64,000 bases of DNA from Nocardiopsis prasina DSM 43845 (GTDB lineage: Bacteria; Actinomycetota; Actinomycetes; Streptosporangiales; Streptosporangiaceae), in contig NZ_ANAE01000161.1 of the NCBI RefSeq assembly GCF_000341265.1, positions 62,001 through 126,000 on the forward strand, written 5' to 3'. Of the stretch, positions 63,087 to 64,000 are shown in pieces. Within the stretch, counting starts at the first letter, position 1; each line of letters opens with the position of its first letter. Below the pieces are notes generated by a model. The model had not been told where the DNA came from. It saw nothing but the letters and a program-made list of their open reading frames with translations, and did not search any database. Position numbers and translations under genes: made by a program.

Positions 63087-64000
63087 ATGACGATGGGTCA
63101 ACATGGTGACGAGGAAGGTCACGCGCAGGAGGGACACACGGGCCTCGGAGGCAACAGTGGCCACGAGGGTCACGGCGGAAACGGTGGCCACGAGGGTCAC
63201 GGCGGACACGGGGACCACGCCGCGATGTTCCGTACCCGGTTCTGGTGGAGCCTGCTCCTGAGTGTGCCCGTGGTCCTCACCAGCCACATGATCTCCGGGT
63301 GGCTCGGGTACCAGGTCCCCGACGCCCTCACCTGGGTGCCTCCGCTCCTGGGCACCGTCGTGTTCCTCTACGGCGGCTGGCCGTTCCTCGCCGGGGTCCC
63401 CGGGGAGCTGCGCGACCGCAGGCCGGGGATGATGACGCTGGTCGCGATGGCGATCACCGTGGCCTTCGGAGCCAGCCTGCTGGCCACCTTCGGGGTGGTC
63501 GGCATGGAGCTCGACTTCTGGTGGGAGCTGGTCCTGCTGGTCGTGGTGATGCTCCTCGGCCACTGGCTGGAGATGCGCGCCCTCGGGCAGGCCTCCGGCG
63601 CGCTGGAGGCCCTGGCCGCCCTGCTGCCGGACCGCGCCGAACGGGTCGGTCCCGACGGCGGTGTCGAGGAGGTCCCCGCCGCCGAACTCCGCGCCGGTGA
63701 CACCGTCCTGGTCCGCTCCGGCGGACGGGTCCCCGCCGACGGCACCGTCGTCCGGGGCTCCGCGGCCGTGGACGAGTCCATGATCACCGGTGAGTCCCGC
63801 ACGGTCACCCGCGCCGAGGACGACAGGGTGGTCGCCGGGACGGTCGCCACCGACTCCTCCCTGCGGGTCCGGGTGGACGCTGTCGGCGACGACACCACCC
63901 TCGCGGGTATCCAGCGCCTGGTCAGCGAGGCCCAGGACTCCAGGTCGCGGTCCCAGGCGCTGGCCGACCGCGCGGCCGCGCTGCTGTTCTGGTTCGCCCT
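63087..64000 (+). CDS. Copper-type P1B ATPase, N-terminal part (runs off the window)
   Basis: 304 residues visible. The first 46 form a His/Gly-rich metal tail with nine His, partly as a 27-base tandem repeat (63153-63206), in place of CxxC metal-binding domains. Then come the first transmembrane helices, the actuator domain with TGES (DESMITGESRTV) and the beginning of the next membrane pair. The CPx/CPH motif that would decide Cu(I) or Cu(II)/Ag export lies outside. A His-rich tail fits the CopB group. Start at ATG 63087; ATG 63093 is possible. Confidence 0.87.
   Translation, partial: MTMGQHGDEEGHAQEGHTGLGGNSGHEGHGGNGGHEGHGGHGDHAAMFRTRFWWSLLLSVPVVLTSHMISGWLGYQVPDALTWVPPLLGTVVFLYGGWPFLAGVPGELRDRRPGMMTLVAMAITVAFGASLLATFGVVGMELDFWWELVLLVVVMLLGHWLEMRALGQASGALEALAALLPDRAERVGPDGGVEEVPAAELRAGDTVLVRSGGRVPADGTVVRGSAAVDESMITGESRTVTRAEDDRVVAGTVATDSSLRVRVDAVGDDTTLAGIQRLVSEAQDSRSRSQALADRAAALLFWFA
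63153..63206 (+). repeat. 27-bp tandem repeat x2 in the His-rich tail
   Basis: Two nearly identical copies (one base difference, AGT/GGT) each encode a nine-residue unit N-x-GHEGHGG. Confidence 0.75.

Overview
The window is a GC-rich actinobacterial chromosome segment close to the replication origin. ParB and two parS sites lie at the left edge. The order pcnA / DUF6049-like exoprotein / murJ / kinase-like protein / sigM / anti-sigma / trxB / trxA / parB is the origin-proximal order known from Mycobacterium and Streptomyces. GTG and TTG starts, apparently leaderless transcripts and families such as class-III-type SSB tails and actinobacterial tadA-associated proteins fit a Nocardiopsis-like member of Streptosporangiales; that genus assignment is an inference from style and gene order, not from a search.

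Layout. 1-5.2 kb: end of parB, parS pair, trxB-trxA under a sigma-R-type promoter, a small membrane protein and a two-component system. 5.2-16.9 kb: sigM with its anti-sigma factor, a pseudokinase, two tandem murJ flippases and a large secreted DUF6049-type protein on the minus strand, with pcnA divergent. 16.9-20.5 kb: methyltransferase, acetyltransferase and inositol-phosphate synthase. 20.5-25.5 kb: a bifunctional penicillin-binding protein, then rpsF-ssb-rpsR-rplI. 25.7-31.2 kb: Tat-exported amidase, MATE transporter, and replicative helicase dnaB interrupted by a class 3 intein. 31.3-36.4 kb: ABC-F ATPase with a long regulatory leader, several small proteins and upp. 36.7-44.4 kb: tadA with two partner proteins, two tRNA-Ser genes, PadR/2,4-dienoyl-CoA reductase, an SGNH hydrolase and pyruvate oxidase. 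44.5-54.6 kb: SRP RNA, dnaX, a short accessory block (TetR, small protein, PIMT-like methyltransferase, old yellow enzyme, MerR), ebfC-recR and lysC-asd. 54.7-64 kb: GntR regulator, PLDc_N membrane protein, DUF952 protein, a pyruvate-dehydrogenase-type E1alpha/E1beta/E2 operon with a GntR-FCD regulator, a PAP2 phosphatase and the start of a copper-type P1B ATPase.

How the parts work together. Cell envelope synthesis (MurJ x2, pseudokinase, PBP, amidase, PAP2), DNA replication and segregation (ParB/parS, DnaB, SSB, DnaX, RecR), thiol redox control (sigma-R-type promoter, Trx system, SigM) and the aspartate pathway (LysC-Asd) dominate. Local regulation is readable in several places as palindromes beside regulator genes.

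The strongest unusual signals are: (1) a class 3 (Ala1, W/C/T) intein in the DnaB P-loop carrying a cysteine-rich zinc-knuckle insert inside its LAGLIDADG endonuclease; (2) an ABC-F resistance-type gene whose promoter is overlapped by an 18-bp sequence identical to one beside a TetR gene 14 kb away, followed by a 230-nt leader that opens with a leaderless 7-codon ORF; (3) a family of dispersed TGTCGACA repeats, one pair of which sits in frame inside a response-regulator gene; (4) palindromic operator candidates at the fadH-padR, pdh, PLDc_N and copper-ATPase promoters. Promoter and operator calls are read by eye and are inferences.
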